From: Shigella phage pSs-1 | Lineage: Viruses > Uroviricota > Caudoviricetes > Pantevenvirales | DNA: 64,000 nucleotides | Reading direction: 5' to 3' (one strand) | NCBI RefSeq assembly: GCF_000930595.1 | Contig: NC_025829.1 | In this document: one piece after another, positions 1 to 8,286 of the stretch | How the letters are laid out: each line of letters begins with the position of its first letter | Numbering within the stretch: position 1 is the first letter of the stretch | Made by a program: the position numbers and the translations under genes | Notes under the pieces: model-generated | What the model was told of the DNA's origin: nothing | Database searches by the model: none | What the model saw: the letters and a program-made list of their open reading frames with translations, nothing else

Positions 1-10
1 TTTTGAAATA

Positions 11-40
11 AAAAGGGAGAGCCTCGGCTCTCCCTAAAAT
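11..40 (-). terminator. Terminator after ac
   Basis: On the minus strand an AGGGAGAGC stem with a CGAG loop is followed by a T run. It sits immediately after the ac stop codon and would end the 52-ac transcript. Confidence 0.8.
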
Positions 41-189
41 TACTGCATGACTGTGATAACTGTCATGATAACGCGTTGAATTCCGAACGCAAGAAGACCT
101 CCTGCTACGGCTGGAACAACACCTAAACCCGCCAGTAAAATGCCACCGGATACTAATGCAGCGCTTGTAATACCAATGAATGGACTCAT
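40..189 (-). CDS. ac: Ac, acriflavine sensitivity membrane protein
   Basis: A 49-residue, almost wholly hydrophobic protein beginning MSPFIGITSAALVSGG, with Gly/Ala-rich membrane segments at about residues 8-35. T4 Ac affects entry of acridines through the cell membrane. The start codon overlaps the gene 52 stop, so translation is probably coupled to 52. The identification rests on position next to gene 52 and remembered sequence. Confidence 0.75.
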   Translation of the reverse strand: MSPFIGITSAALVSGGILLAGLGVVPAVAGGLLAFGIQRVIMTVITVMQ

Positions 190-1514
190 TTGATTTCCTC
201 TAAATCTTTAGTATATTCGGTAACTACATCAGTAGTTTTCCAATATTCGTTTTCTTCTTTTTTAGCTTTAGCTTCTTCAGCAAGTTTCTTTGCTTCGTCG
301 GAAGTCATATGAAAAATGTTCATTCCAACTAGTTTATCAACATAAGAAGAATACATATCAATTTTAGAAAGTTCTTCGGTCAGTTCTTTGCGAGTTTTAC
401 CCTGTACAACAATTTCACCTGAAATTACTTTCTTAATGAAATGTGCCTTGGCAAAGGCTAAACGAAATGCTGATTCAGTTTCTTTGATTTTGTTATCAAT
501 TCGTTTTTGGACATAAGTTTTACGAACTTCAACGAAGTCTTTGATTAAATCAACTACGTTATCGTAAACTTGTAGTTTTCCTTTCTCATTAATAACGGTA
601 ATATTCTGGGAACGACGCTCAATCAACCCGAAGTCTTTCATAATTTTTGCATGACGTTCTTCTTCGTTATCACTCAAAGAGTATTCTTTACGGAATTTAA
701 CTTTAAAGCCAAAACCATGCTCACCGCAAGCATCATCCCACGTAATGAAACCTTTATCTTCAAGCGGGTCTAAGATTTTACTCACATAAGTTTCACGATC
801 ATACTTATACGGAATCTCAGTGATATGCATTTGAGTTCGTGAAGTAAACTTGTATGTTCCACGAATTTCATATTGACCGTCAATTTCAACGACTTCACCA
901 CGAAATTCTGGGAATTCTACCTTAGGTTTAGTTACTTTCTTTCCTTGAAGAGCTTGCAATACAGCTTTCTTGACAGAAGAAACACTATGAGGAAGAATGT
1001 AAGTTGCATAACCAGTTGCAATACCGGAAACACCGTTAAGAAGAACAGTAGGAATAATAGGCAAATAGAAAGCAGGCGGAATGTGTTCTTTATCTTGATG
1101 TACCGGAGCATATTCAGTATCTTTATATACATTATAGAAATTTTTACTTACACGAGCAAAAATATAACGACTTGCCGCTGCTTTTTGAACGGTACGAGAA
1201 CCAAAGTTTCCTTGACCATCTAACAAAGGAAAGTTATTATTCCAAGTGTTAGCCATCAAAGCACCTGCGTCTTGCGCAGAGTTTTCACCATGATGATATC
1301 CAAGGTCAGCTACACCACCTGCAATAGAAGCGAGTTTGTGAAACTTATCTTTATTTCCTCGTGCCAAATCAAGAGCTCGAGCAATAACAAATCGTTGAAC
1401 TGGCTTAAATCCATCAATCATATTTGGGATAGCACGATTTTCAACCGTGTACATAGCATAAGCCAATGCTTCATTATCAATGATACTTTTTAAATCGCGA
1501 TTATTCAGTTGCAT
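186..1514 (-). CDS. 52: DNA topoisomerase II medium subunit gp52
   Basis: A 442-residue homolog of T4 gp52, the DNA-cleaving (GyrA/ParC-like) subunit of the phage type II topoisomerase. The motif AAASRYIFAR at about 112-121 holds the tyrosine expected to form the covalent DNA link. The winged-helix region lies in the first 120 residues and a charged helical C-terminus ends in Glu/Lys repeats. It works with the gene 39 product in this window to support replication initiation. Length matches the T4 protein, so the gene appears intact. Confidence 0.97.
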   Translation of the reverse strand: MQLNNRDLKSIIDNEALAYAMYTVENRAIPNMIDGFKPVQRFVIARALDLARGNKDKFHKLASIAGGVADLGYHHGENSAQDAGALMANTWNNNFPLLDGQGNFGSRTVQKAAASRYIFARVSKNFYNVYKDTEYAPVHQDKEHIPPAFYLPIIPTVLLNGVSGIATGYATYILPHSVSSVKKAVLQALQGKKVTKPKVEFPEFRGEVVEIDGQYEIRGTYKFTSRTQMHITEIPYKYDRETYVSKILDPLEDKGFITWDDACGEHGFGFKVKFRKEYSLSDNEEERHAKIMKDFGLIERRSQNITVINEKGKLQVYDNVVDLIKDFVEVRKTYVQKRIDNKIKETESAFRLAFAKAHFIKKVISGEIVVQGKTRKELTEELSKIDMYSSYVDKLVGMNIFHMTSDEAKKLAEEAKAKKEENEYWKTTDVVTEYTKDLEEIK

Positions 1515-1518
1515 AAAT

Positions 1519-1659
1519 TTACCATACTAGTGAATGTAGTGCCATAATAACATCAGAAATGAAAAGCACGACTTGAATTAATCCGAACATTACTCCATAA
1601 TATAGTGCTACCAATAAAGTAGCAAGGGCTAATGAATAGCCCAAGATTTTCTTAATCAT
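1519..1659 (-). CDS. Small membrane protein
   Basis: A 46-residue peptide (MIKKILGYSLALATLL...) with one long hydrophobic stretch from about residue 6 to 40. It overlaps the following 52-residue gene by a few bases and is the last tiny membrane gene before 52. No function recognised. Support is overlap, codon continuity and co-direction. Confidence 0.6.
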   Translation of the reverse strand: MIKKILGYSLALATLLVALYYGVMFGLIQVVLFISDVIMALHSLVW

Positions 1660-1810
1660 TAGTAGATAACAACACAAATGTTAAATATGCACACATACCC
1701 TGGGCTAAAGCTTGTGAAAACACACTGCTAGCATCGATACAGATAGTTAAAACACATGCTACTATCCAACAAATAAATGAAATAACTCCTAATAATTTTG
1801 CGATATTCAT
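1652..1810 (-). CDS. Small membrane protein, paralog of 1821-1976
   Basis: A 52-residue protein starting MNIAKLLG, chosen because GAGGAG lies a few bases before this ATG. A longer in-frame start upstream lacks that signal. It shares the pattern FxCW, CxxT, SVFxQAxAQG with the neighbouring 51-residue gene, pointing to tandem duplication. One or two membrane segments are likely. Function unknown. Confidence 0.65.
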   Translation of the reverse strand: MNIAKLLGVISFICWIVACVLTICIDASSVFSQALAQGMCAYLTFVLLSTND

Positions 1811-1820
1811 AATATTCTCC

Positions 1821-1976
1821 TCAACTATTTTTAGAACCAATGTACGCGAATAATGATAAAATCGCTAATACACCCTGAGCTGATGCTTGCAAAAATACTG
1901 AAGTTTCTCCGGTTATTACTGTTCCGATGCATAAAAAGAACCAACAGAAAAAGGCTATACCGTGAACAAATTTCAT
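1821..1976 (-). CDS. Small membrane protein, paralog of 1652-1810
   Basis: A 51-residue peptide beginning MKFVHGIAFFCWFF, preceded by a GAGGAAAAT ribosome site. It carries the same FFCWFF and SVFLQASAQG landmarks as the next gene. Probably a host-membrane early protein. No function recognised. Confidence 0.65.
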   Translation of the reverse strand: MKFVHGIAFFCWFFLCIGTVITGETSVFLQASAQGVLAILSLFAYIGSKNS

Positions 1977-1983
1977 ATTTTCC

Positions 1984-2064
1984 TCACTGGCGTCCGAAGA
2001 CGCCTTTGGTTTTAAGATTGTTACGATAGAACTGCATCACATGTTCGTTGTGGAAATTACTCAT
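1984..2064 (-). CDS. stp: Stp peptide, PrrC anticodon nuclease activator
   Basis: A 26-codon gene whose product (MSNFHNEHV...GVFGRQ) matches the T4 Stp peptide as remembered. Stp inhibits the EcoprrI restriction enzyme and thereby activates latent PrrC, which cleaves host tRNA-Lys. The start overlaps the ndd stop (TAATG), so translation is coupled to Ndd. T4 repairs the damage with Pnkp and Rnl1, which lie outside this window. Confidence 0.93.
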
Positions 2065-2519
2065 TAATATGCCTGCAAAACAAATTTAAAGTTATCAGCT
2101 AACATACGGTTCATTTCTTCAAGTGTTTGATACTCAGAATGATGATTACGAGTAAACGCCAAAGCTAACTGACCTTTTCCAAATCCTGTCGTCAAAGGTT
2201 TCATCTTAGAAGCAGGAAGATAAAATACTGTATATGGAACATTATTATTTGCAATAGTACGCGCAAGCTGAGACCGACGCTGACGAATATGACTTAGAAC
2301 TGCACTGAATCCTTGCTTAGAACGCTGATTACCTACATAAAATCGTGCAGATACACACGGACTATCAAATGGACCACCAAATTTACTCACTAAAAAGTAA
2401 AATCCAGGTGTAGATAAAATGTCTTTATGTGGAGTTCCAAAAACCCATTCACCGCCCTTGATTGTACCAATAACAGTAGCACCTGCATTATTCAGATCAG
2501 TAACAGTCATGTATTTCAT
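2064..2519 (-). CDS. ndd: Ndd nucleoid disruption protein
   Basis: A 151-residue protein of the T4 Ndd family, full length. Ndd binds the host chromosome and drives the nucleoid to the cell periphery early in infection. The C-terminal half is basic and aromatic, consistent with DNA binding. It sits between stp and a line of small early genes and would be read from early promoters upstream. Confidence 0.93.
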
Positions 2520-2550
2520 ATTAATTTCCTCTAATTATTTTCTACTCCAA

Positions 2551-2572
2551 GGCCGCATGAATACACACGGCC
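2551..2572 (-). terminator. Possible hairpin after the 71-residue gene
   Basis: GGCCG and CGGCC arms are separated by about 12 bases just beyond the stop of the 71-residue gene. There is no clear T run, so this may be a transcript-stabilising hairpin rather than a terminator. Confidence 0.3.
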
Positions 2573-2578
2573 GATAAA

Positions 2579-2794
2579 TTAATCGTCGCAGTCGACGCTC
2601 AATTCCCAGAACTCTTCTACAGTATAAGTTTCAGTATCGTTTTCAATACAGAAACGTTCATTACTGTTATTTGCTAAAGTAGCATTAACTGTCATTTTAT
2701 CGCTAGTGCTCTTAAGAGGTGAAATACGAATTAACTGATCACCACTATCCAAGCAAAAAATTTCGCCAACTTTTACATCTTTAAAAATTTTCAT
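2579..2794 (-). CDS. ndd.1: Conserved T-even early protein (ndd.1 position)
   Basis: A 71-residue acidic protein (MKIFKDVKVGEIFCLDSG...). The opening resembles the short beta-rich starts of other small T-even takeover proteins such as MotB. Symbol given by position after ndd. Function unknown. Confidence 0.6.
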   Translation of the reverse strand: MKIFKDVKVGEIFCLDSGDQLIRISPLKSTSDKMTVNATLANNSNERFCIENDTETYTVEEFWELSVDCDD

Positions 2795-2802
2795 AATTCA
2801 CC

Positions 2803-2910
2803 TCAGGGAGTATAAAATCCAAATGCAGTTGTTGACCATCCCATCCAATACGGAAAATTTGCACCAACGTAAAACATGAAAATATAAAACCAAATGCTTA
2901 GTAAATTCAT
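2803..2910 (-). CDS. Tiny aromatic membrane peptide
   Basis: A 35-residue peptide rich in Trp, Phe and Tyr (starts MNLLSIWFYIF). It overlaps the stop of the preceding 65-residue gene by one base, consistent with coupled translation. Function unknown. Confidence 0.5.
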   Translation of the reverse strand: MNLLSIWFYIFMFYVGANFPYWMGWSTTAFGFYTP

Positions 2911-3107
2911 TATTTTACACCATTCCAAATTGTTTCAACAACAGATTTTAAGCCATTTTGATGAATGTCCATTCCGACAACCGCCATCAAATAAATTCCA
3001 ACTACAACTGAACCTAAGGCAAAAATCAGCATGAAAATGAATAAAGCCGGAAAAATATTATCGAAAAACCATTCAATAAATGTAAAAGCACTGCGTTTAC
3101 GCTTCAT
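2910..3107 (-). CDS. Small single-span membrane protein
   Basis: A 65-residue protein with a basic N-terminus (MKRKRSAF) and a hydrophobic helix at about 17-45, suggesting the N-terminus stays in the cytoplasm. The MKRKR start was chosen for the GAGGAAAAT just before it. Function unknown. Confidence 0.6.
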   Translation of the reverse strand: MKRKRSAFTFIEWFFDNIFPALFIFMLIFALGSVVVGIYLMAVVGMDIHQNGLKSVVETIWNGVK

Positions 3108-3114
3108 ATTTTCC

Positions 3115-3228
3115 TCACATAAATCCAAAGTAAGCGTTTAATACATCAATCATTAAAACGATTGGGAATATACTCAAAACTACTAGTATTATAACTACAT
3201 TCCATATAGCTTTAACAATCTTTTTCAT
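3115..3228 (-). CDS. Tiny membrane peptide
   Basis: A 37-residue peptide beginning MKKIVKAIWNVVIILVVLS, one transmembrane helix. It follows the early promoter at 3257-3286 with a GGAGGAAC ribosome site, so it is the first gene on that transcript. Function unknown. Confidence 0.6.
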   Translation of the reverse strand: MKKIVKAIWNVVIILVVLSIFPIVLMIDVLNAYFGFM

Positions 3229-3256
3229 TTTCTGTTCCTCCGTAGTTGATAGGGTA

Positions 3257-3286
3257 ATAATACCACAGAGGAACAGTCTTGTAAAC
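3257..3286 (-). promoter_or_regulatory. Early promoter (sigma70 type)
   Basis: -35 GTTTAC at 3281-3286 and -10 TATTAT at 3257-3262 with 18 bp between. The spacer and leader nearly repeat those at 29730 and 54595. It would drive the peptide cluster toward ndd. Confidence 0.85.
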
Positions 3287-3293
3287 AACTTTT

Positions 3294-3392
3294 TTAAAAA
3301 TATTCGTAATAAATGTGAATACCAATCACCACTGCCGAAACTTGTGCAACCCACCACGCACAAGCAATAAGCACAGAATTCAAAATTTTCAT
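3294..3392 (-). CDS. Tiny membrane peptide
   Basis: A 32-residue peptide (MKILNSVLIACAWWVAQ...) whose end reaches the early promoter. The start overlaps the previous gene's stop as ATGA. Function unknown. Confidence 0.5.
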   Translation of the reverse strand: MKILNSVLIACAWWVAQVSAVVIGIHIYYEYF

Positions 3393-3475
3393 AATAACCT
3401 CATTACAAAAGTAAATGTTAAACAAATTAATGGAATACTAATTAACCAAACAAAACACCACCACAATGAACTCAT
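3389..3475 (-). CDS. Tiny membrane peptide
   Basis: A 28-residue, almost wholly hydrophobic peptide (starts MSSLWWCFVWLIS). It overlaps genes on both sides by a few bases, which supports a coupled chain. No function recognised. Confidence 0.45.
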   Translation of the reverse strand: MSSLWWCFVWLISIPLICLTFTFVMRLL

Positions 3476-3735
3476 AGTTCAATCTCAGCGATTTTCATTT
3501 CATTACTATTAATAGCCGCTTTAAGACTATCTGAAAGAATTACATTCCAGTGGTCATTCATATGACCATTAACTAAGCGTGTAATTTCTTCGGGAGTGGA
3601 AAAATAAGGCGTATCAGACTCCCAATGCGATAGACCCAAGCGAGTATAAATCATACCTTCATCATCGCTAGAATATTCAACTGACACAAACTCATCAGTT
3701 ATTTTATGTTTAGCGTAATAAAATTTAAATTTCAT
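3472..3735 (-). CDS. Conserved protein next to denB
   Basis: An 87-residue protein (MKFKFYYAKHKITDEFVSVEY...). The start was chosen because GGAGGAGC precedes it and the early promoter at 3763-3792 lies just upstream, inside the longer reading frame. It occupies the denB.1 position of T4. Function unknown. Confidence 0.7.
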   Translation of the reverse strand: MKFKFYYAKHKITDEFVSVEYSSDDEGMIYTRLGLSHWESDTPYFSTPEEITRLVNGHMNDHWNVILSDSLKAAINSNEMKIAEIEL

Positions 3736-3762
3736 TTTTGCTCCTCCGTAGCTGATAGTTAT

Positions 3763-3792
3763 ATAGTACCACAGTCCTTGTGGTATGTAAAC
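3763..3792 (-). promoter_or_regulatory. Early promoter
   Basis: -35 GTTTAC at 3787-3792, -10 TACTAT at 3763-3768, 18 bp apart. The spacer holds a perfect TACCACA/TGTGGTA inverted repeat. Confidence 0.85.
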
Positions 3793-3809
3793 CGTTTTGT
3801 GAAAATTTT

Positions 3810-4367
3810 TTAAATGGAAAGATACCATCCGTTGTAGTTGCTTTTTCTTACAACCTTACGAAGGTCTTCTCTATCACCGATGAACTTCGGAGTGTACTGG
3901 ATGACACCTGGGTGAATTTCTTTAGTGTTGAATATAATTATACAGTCAGCGACCTGATGATTCAGAATAGGCCCTAGATTTATTCCAGAACCATATGGAT
4001 ACTCTCCGCTGCATCCTGTTGTTACAGAAATCCAACGTGAGTCAGTTTGATGTGTCTTAACTTCTACACGAAGCCCGCAGTATCTTGGATGCGCCAATAC
4101 ATCCCATGCGTATGTATACGGGTCATTAACATCCTCTTGGCCTTTGTTAACATACCCGCTTAGCCAATCTGCTACAAAAAACTCTGCGTACACCGCGATA
4201 CGACATCTTTCGATAACTTCTGCTTTATCCTGGTTCGGGTTTTGTTTTAAAGAGTATCTTGCTGTATCAGCAATTTTGACCTTCATTTCACTAGTCAAGT
4301 CACTGTTCGATAGGGTAAATGTCGGAATCTGAAATAGTCTCTGTAAACCCGGATTCGTTTTCTGCAT
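3810..4367 (-). CDS. denB: DenB, endonuclease IV
   Basis: A 185-residue homolog of T4 DenB, a single-strand endonuclease that cuts at dC in unmodified DNA and helps destroy the host genome. HMC in phage DNA gives protection. Start 4367 has a good GGAAAG site but overlaps the upstream gene by 68 bases. An internal start at 4286 (MKVKIADTAR) lies just beyond the upstream stop and would give 158 residues. Which is used is open. Confidence 0.88.
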   Translation of the reverse strand: MQKTNPGLQRLFQIPTFTLSNSDLTSEMKVKIADTARYSLKQNPNQDKAEVIERCRIAVYAEFFVADWLSGYVNKGQEDVNDPYTYAWDVLAHPRYCGLRVEVKTHQTDSRWISVTTGCSGEYPYGSGINLGPILNHQVADCIIIFNTKEIHPGVIQYTPKFIGDREDLRKVVRKSNYNGWYLSI

Positions 4368-4629
4368 TTAGACTTTCCTTTTTACCGCTGAGATAAGCGT
4401 TATATACTTTAAGAGTGCCGTAATAAATTCGGTCATTTTCATCTAAAGACTCACGGTCAAGTTCATCGAGTTCCTTTTTATCCATGACTATAATATCATT
4501 GCAGTAAAGAAACCCAAGTTTTTCGTGACCAAACTCAAATTTATTGCAGTACACAATATTAGCGTGATGATTTCCGTGCAGTTTAATCTCTTTTATGTCG
4601 GAATCACCGATATTCATACAATAAATCAT
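4300..4629 (-). CDS. Conserved T-even early protein between rIIB.1 and denB
   Basis: A 109-residue acidic protein (MIYCMNIGDSDIKEIK...) ending in a Ser/Asp/Glu-rich tail, with GGAAAAATT before the start. It is read directly into denB. Function unknown. Confidence 0.65.
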   Translation of the reverse strand: MIYCMNIGDSDIKEIKLHGNHHANIVYCNKFEFGHEKLGFLYCNDIIVMDKKELDELDRESLDENDRIYYGTLKVYNAYLSGKKESLNAENESGFTETISDSDIYPIEQ

Positions 4630-4647
4630 AATTTTTCCTTAAAACAA

Positions 4648-4666
4648 AAGGGCCGAAGCCCCTTAT
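4648..4666 (-). terminator. UUCG hairpin terminator
   Basis: Minus-strand AAGGGGC-TTCG-GCCCTTTT right after the 64-residue gene, with a T-rich 3' end. Confidence 0.8.
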
Positions 4667-4861
4667 TTATTTGAATTGTGCAATTCTTTTTTCTAAACAA
4701 TCTGCGTAAGATTTCATTGAGATGAACTGTGAAAGCAGTAATTCTTGCTCAACTTCATTAATCGTTAGAAACTTTGTACTTTCTAAAAATTTGCTCAGTG
4801 CATTAATTTTGAGCATTAATTGATCGTATTCTTCTTTTACTCGTGCTTGATAACCTAACAT
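4667..4861 (-). CDS. rIIB.1: Small helical protein rIIB.1
   Basis: A 64-residue, all-helical protein with a FLxSxxF...LLxxQxxxMxxYxxCLxxRI pattern found in many short phage proteins. It lies between two UUCG hairpins directly after rIIB. Function unknown. Confidence 0.7.
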   Translation of the reverse strand: MLGYQARVKEEYDQLMLKINALSKFLESTKFLTINEVEQELLLSQFISMKSYADCLEKRIAQFK

Positions 4862-4872
4862 AATTTTCCTTA

Positions 4873-4892
4873 GTTAAGGGCCGAAGCCCTTA
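4873..4892 (-). terminator. UUCG hairpin after rIIB
   Basis: AAGGGC-TTCG-GCCCTT at the rIIB stop. The T run is short, so it may cap mRNA ends as much as stop polymerase. Confidence 0.7.
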
Positions 4893-5828
4893 TTTAAATT
4901 GTTCAGTAACGTCTTCAACTACTTCGTATTGGCAGGTACGCATTTTAGCATCATTGTAATCAATCGGAATTGATACTACATCGCGAGGATGTACTTTAAC
5001 TTTTACAACTCGACTGGTTGAACTGCCAAAGTGACGAATATAAGATTTAGAACACACATGCAGACCACGAGAACAAGTTTGTGTATCATCGTCATTCACA
5101 CGAGTACGTGGCATTTTAACTACTTTACCAGGACTGTTATCAAAAGTATTTGAATGACAATCAAAGTAATTACTGCGAACTACTTTCCAAGCATAGAAGT
5201 AACCATCTTCTGTGATTTCAATATCGTTTGCTACCAAGAAATCAAAGAGTCGAGATACCGCTTTTTGGCTCGGGTTTTCCAACAGATTTTCCAAGAACGG
5301 AAAATAAAATTCAAAGTTTTCGCCTTTTTCCATCGAATCGAGAATACGATCAACTAAACCAGATCGCAATTCAATATTTTGATAGAACAAGCTTCCACCT
5401 TCAATTCGAACATCACCGGAAATATATTTTTCAACAGCGCGACGAACATTAATTTTTTGTGCCGCTTCTTCCAATTTATCTGCAACAAGCAGATTAAGAA
5501 TTTCCTGGAAGTTTGAATGAGTATTAGGAGTTGCGTTATAAGTTACACCGTCAACAGTAATTGAAATGAATTTTTTAGATGCATTCCAAATAATGTCAGA
5601 TTTAGCAACTGGAGCAATAACTGCATCGCTATTAACTTTAACTGTAATATCACCACTAATAGTAACTTTAGAGCGCTCAGCTTCTTCAGCATTTTTCAAA
5701 ACACGACGGATTGTGTCAACCGATACACCTTGCCAATCAGCCAATTCCTGTTGGGTGTAATTACCACTTGAATACAGTTTGACAATTTCAGCTTGTTCGT
5801 TTTTGGTCAGGCATTTAATATTGTACAT
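4890..5828 (-). CDS. rIIB: RIIB rapid-lysis protein
   Basis: A 312-residue homolog of T4 RIIB. Residues 1-55 form a probable helix-turn-helix (QQELADWQGVSVDTIRRVLK), followed by a beta-rich middle and a C-terminal Cys-containing segment. With RIIA it is needed for growth on lambda (RexAB) lysogens. AAGGAAAAT precedes the start codon, as in T4. It is 11 bp downstream of rIIA and co-transcribed. Confidence 0.97.
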   Translation of the reverse strand: MYNIKCLTKNEQAEIVKLYSSGNYTQQELADWQGVSVDTIRRVLKNAEEAERSKVTISGDITVKVNSDAVIAPVAKSDIIWNASKKFISITVDGVTYNATPNTHSNFQEILNLLVADKLEEAAQKINVRRAVEKYISGDVRIEGGSLFYQNIELRSGLVDRILDSMEKGENFEFYFPFLENLLENPSQKAVSRLFDFLVANDIEITEDGYFYAWKVVRSNYFDCHSNTFDNSPGKVVKMPRTRVNDDDTQTCSRGLHVCSKSYIRHFGSSTSRVVKVKVHPRDVVSIPIDYNDAKMRTCQYEVVEDVTEQFK

Positions 5829-5839
5829 AATTTTCCTTA

Positions 5840-8017
5840 TTAGGCCGCAAGGGCCTTCATAGTTTTAGCGATTTGGGAAACTTCATCATCACTTAAAGAG
5901 TTGCGATAACCGATGAAGTCGGAAACAATACGGAATTTCTTAGTAAACTCAGTAACCATTTTATCACTGTTTTTTGAAGCATTGTTTGATAATACATCAA
6001 AAAGATTAGTTACTGTCCAGATGTCATGACCGATGGTACCTTTTCCACCGTTGAAATATATACCCTGCAATGAACTAACCATATTACCAAGGCGAGTATA
6101 TTCTTCAGAAACTTCATCTACACTGAAGTACTTCATCATAAAATCGAGTTCAGGATACTTAATAATTTTATCAATATATCGTTTAGCTGAACTTGAATAA
6201 CCTACATACTTATCATAATCTACAGCATCAAAAGCATCTACATATAAATCACGCAGAGTTTCAAAAATACATTGGCACTGACCAAGTTCTTTTACCTTTT
6301 TCTGCAAAAGTGGACGAATAACATAAAATTCATTAATGCCAATAAGATTAGCCATACGAGTCAAAATACTCGTAGATGGATGACAAAGCGATGTAGTACC
6401 ATCCATAGAGAAAATATCAGAACGATGCATGTATGCTACATAACCAGTAATTTCATCTGCTTCTGACGTAAGTGTAAACAGTTCCTCTTTTTCCCAGCGC
6501 CCGTCTTTAATTTCAAACTTAAACGCAGTAGCAGTTTTAGGACGAGGAGCTTTACTTTTAACTGCCTTCGGAATATAACTTTTAACTAAAGCTTCAATTT
6601 CTGACAAATAATGAATGTTAACTTCATCACTTTCAAACATTGCCATAATATCAGGGAGTAAATCAATCTGCGATTCTACTTCCGGATTAATAAACAGAAG
6701 ACGCTCATTATGATGAATATTTAAAGTGTTGTTAAATTCTTTATCATCTAACGCATGCGCTAATCCACGGACAATATTAACACGATTTTTAATATTATCA
6801 ATAACGATATTAATTTTTGTTGTATTAATACCGAACAGACGATAGCTTGACGCAACGGCTGAAGTTTCATGGCTTTGCTTAATGCGTTTCAGTCGAGGGT
6901 CAAGATTTACTTCATACACAACTCCTGCATTGCATAGTTTACTATCAGGTTCAAACATGCTTTGCATCTTCTTATATGACAGATTTTTAGTCGTAAATTT
7001 GACTGAATTACTAATCATATAATCTCGAGCAGAATATCCCATCTTCATCAATTCACGGTATGTATGACGAGGAGATGTAGATTCTTTAAATCGTTTTACA
7101 TCTTCATTGAATGCCTTCTCACTAAGCTCTTTAACACGCTCAATAATATTTTTACGAGTACGATCATCTAGTGAAAGAGCTTCGCGTGATGGAGCAATAT
7201 CAAGTGAACCCATTGGAAACTTAATGTAATTCACTTCATTACGGATGCTTAACCAGTTACGGTCTCTAATAACACCATCGATAGGATAAACAATACCACC
7301 ATAGATAGCATACAATCCACCACGATCTGGCCAGTATCTTTCTGGATTTACGCCGTAATAGTCATCAAAATCCGGAAAATAATCAATTTCGCGGTCAAGA
7401 CCACTAATGATAGCTAAATCTTTGAATGGTCGCATGATATAAGAAACTTCATAAGCAAAGTTTCTAAAGTCTTTTTCTTCAACTGGAACTACGATTTCAA
7501 TACCAGTTTTATCATCTGGACCCATTTCTTTTACAAATGTAGGTTTAATTTGTGGACCATCGCCATCCATGTAAGCTACATAACCACGAATTTCGCCTTT
7601 ATGATATGAAGTAATACTAAATGTATCAGTATAACTAAACGGAGATTTAGAACCTAAACCAAACCCACCAATGAAATCATTAGATTCAGCCTTAGATGAA
7701 CTAAAGTATGAATTATACAACCCAGGAGAATTATCATCACCTTGAATATCAAAATCGCTCATACCTGGACCAAAATCTCGACAAACAAATCGCGGATCTA
7801 ATCGTCCTGGAACTTGAATGATAAATTTTTCAGGATTTCCATTGAGAGCATGGGCATCAATCATGTTGGTAATCAATTCACGGACTACTGCGCGAATCTT
7901 GTTTGTATACAAATCAGATGACAGAATTTTGAATACTTTAGGAGATGCTGTGATGCTAAATGCTTTTGATTTAGAACCATTACCAAGAATTGTTTCTTTT
8001 TCAGTGGTGATAATCAT
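5840..8017 (-). CDS. rIIA: RIIA rapid-lysis protein with GHKL ATPase fold
   Basis: A 725-residue RIIA homolog. The first 130 residues show GHKL/Hsp90-type ATP-binding motifs: [10 protein letters not shown] at 47-56, DFGPGM at 81-86 and [11 protein letters not shown] at 117-127. RIIA associates with the membrane and counteracts RexAB exclusion with RIIB. The ATPase assignment comes from the motifs. An AGGCC/GGCCT hairpin overlaps the end of the gene. Confidence 0.97.
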   Translation of the reverse strand: MIITTEKETILGNGSKSKAFSITASPKVFKILSSDLYTNKIRAVVRELITNMIDAHALNGNPEKFIIQVPGRLDPRFVCRDFGPGMSDFDIQGDDNSPGLYNSYFSSSKAESNDFIGGFGLGSKSPFSYTDTFSITSYHKGEIRGYVAYMDGDGPQIKPTFVKEMGPDDKTGIEIVVPVEEKDFRNFAYEVSYIMRPFKDLAIISGLDREIDYFPDFDDYYGVNPERYWPDRGGLYAIYGGIVYPIDGVIRDRNWLSIRNEVNYIKFPMGSLDIAPSREALSLDDRTRKNIIERVKELSEKAFNEDVKRFKESTSPRHTYRELMKMGYSARDYMISNSVKFTTKNLSYKKMQSMFEPDSKLCNAGVVYEVNLDPRLKRIKQSHETSAVASSYRLFGINTTKINIVIDNIKNRVNIVRGLAHALDDKEFNNTLNIHHNERLLFINPEVESQIDLLPDIMAMFESDEVNIHYLSEIEALVKSYIPKAVKSKAPRPKTATAFKFEIKDGRWEKEELFTLTSEADEITGYVAYMHRSDIFSMDGTTSLCHPSTSILTRMANLIGINEFYVIRPLLQKKVKELGQCQCIFETLRDLYVDAFDAVDYDKYVGYSSSAKRYIDKIIKYPELDFMMKYFSVDEVSEEYTRLGNMVSSLQGIYFNGGKGTIGHDIWTVTNLFDVLSNNASKNSDKMVTEFTKKFRIVSDFIGYRNSLSDDEVSQIAKTMKALAA

Positions 8018-8027
8018 AATTTCCTCA

Positions 8028-8231
8028 TTAATTCATATTGCGTTTAATAACTTCAGCAACTTCTAGTAGTTCATCTTTAGTTGCGGTGTCGGATTGAATT
8101 TTATCTCTAATATCCTTAAAGCGGTTTTTAAACTCTTCAGCTTCTCCCATATCGAAAAAGCGTTGAATGATTCTATATTCTCGATGAACTGCTTTATCAA
8201 AAAGTTCTAAATTTACTTTATATGATTTCAT
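8028..8231 (-). CDS. rIIA.1: rIIA.1 small protein
   Basis: A 67-residue charged helical protein ([19 protein letters not shown]...) directly upstream of rIIA, first on the transcript from the early promoter at 8257-8286. Function unknown. Confidence 0.75.
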   Translation of the reverse strand: MKSYKVNLELFDKAVHREYRIIQRFFDMGEAEEFKNRFKDIRDKIQSDTATKDELLEVAEVIKRNMN

Positions 8232-8256
8232 TTCAATATCCTCATTTGCCCAATTA

Positions 8257-8286
8257 ATTATACCACATCCTTGTGGTAAAGTAAAC
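8257..8286 (-). promoter_or_regulatory. Early promoter for rIIA.1-rIIA-rIIB
   Basis: GTTTAC at 8281-8286 overlaps the gene 39 stop codon. TATAAT is at 8257-8262, 18 bp away. The spacer is a TACCACA-TCCT-TGTGGTA palindrome. Confidence 0.9.

Noticed and set aside
873-1223. Plus-strand frame of 116 codons inside gene 52
   Set aside because: No ribosome site and fully antisense to a conserved gene.
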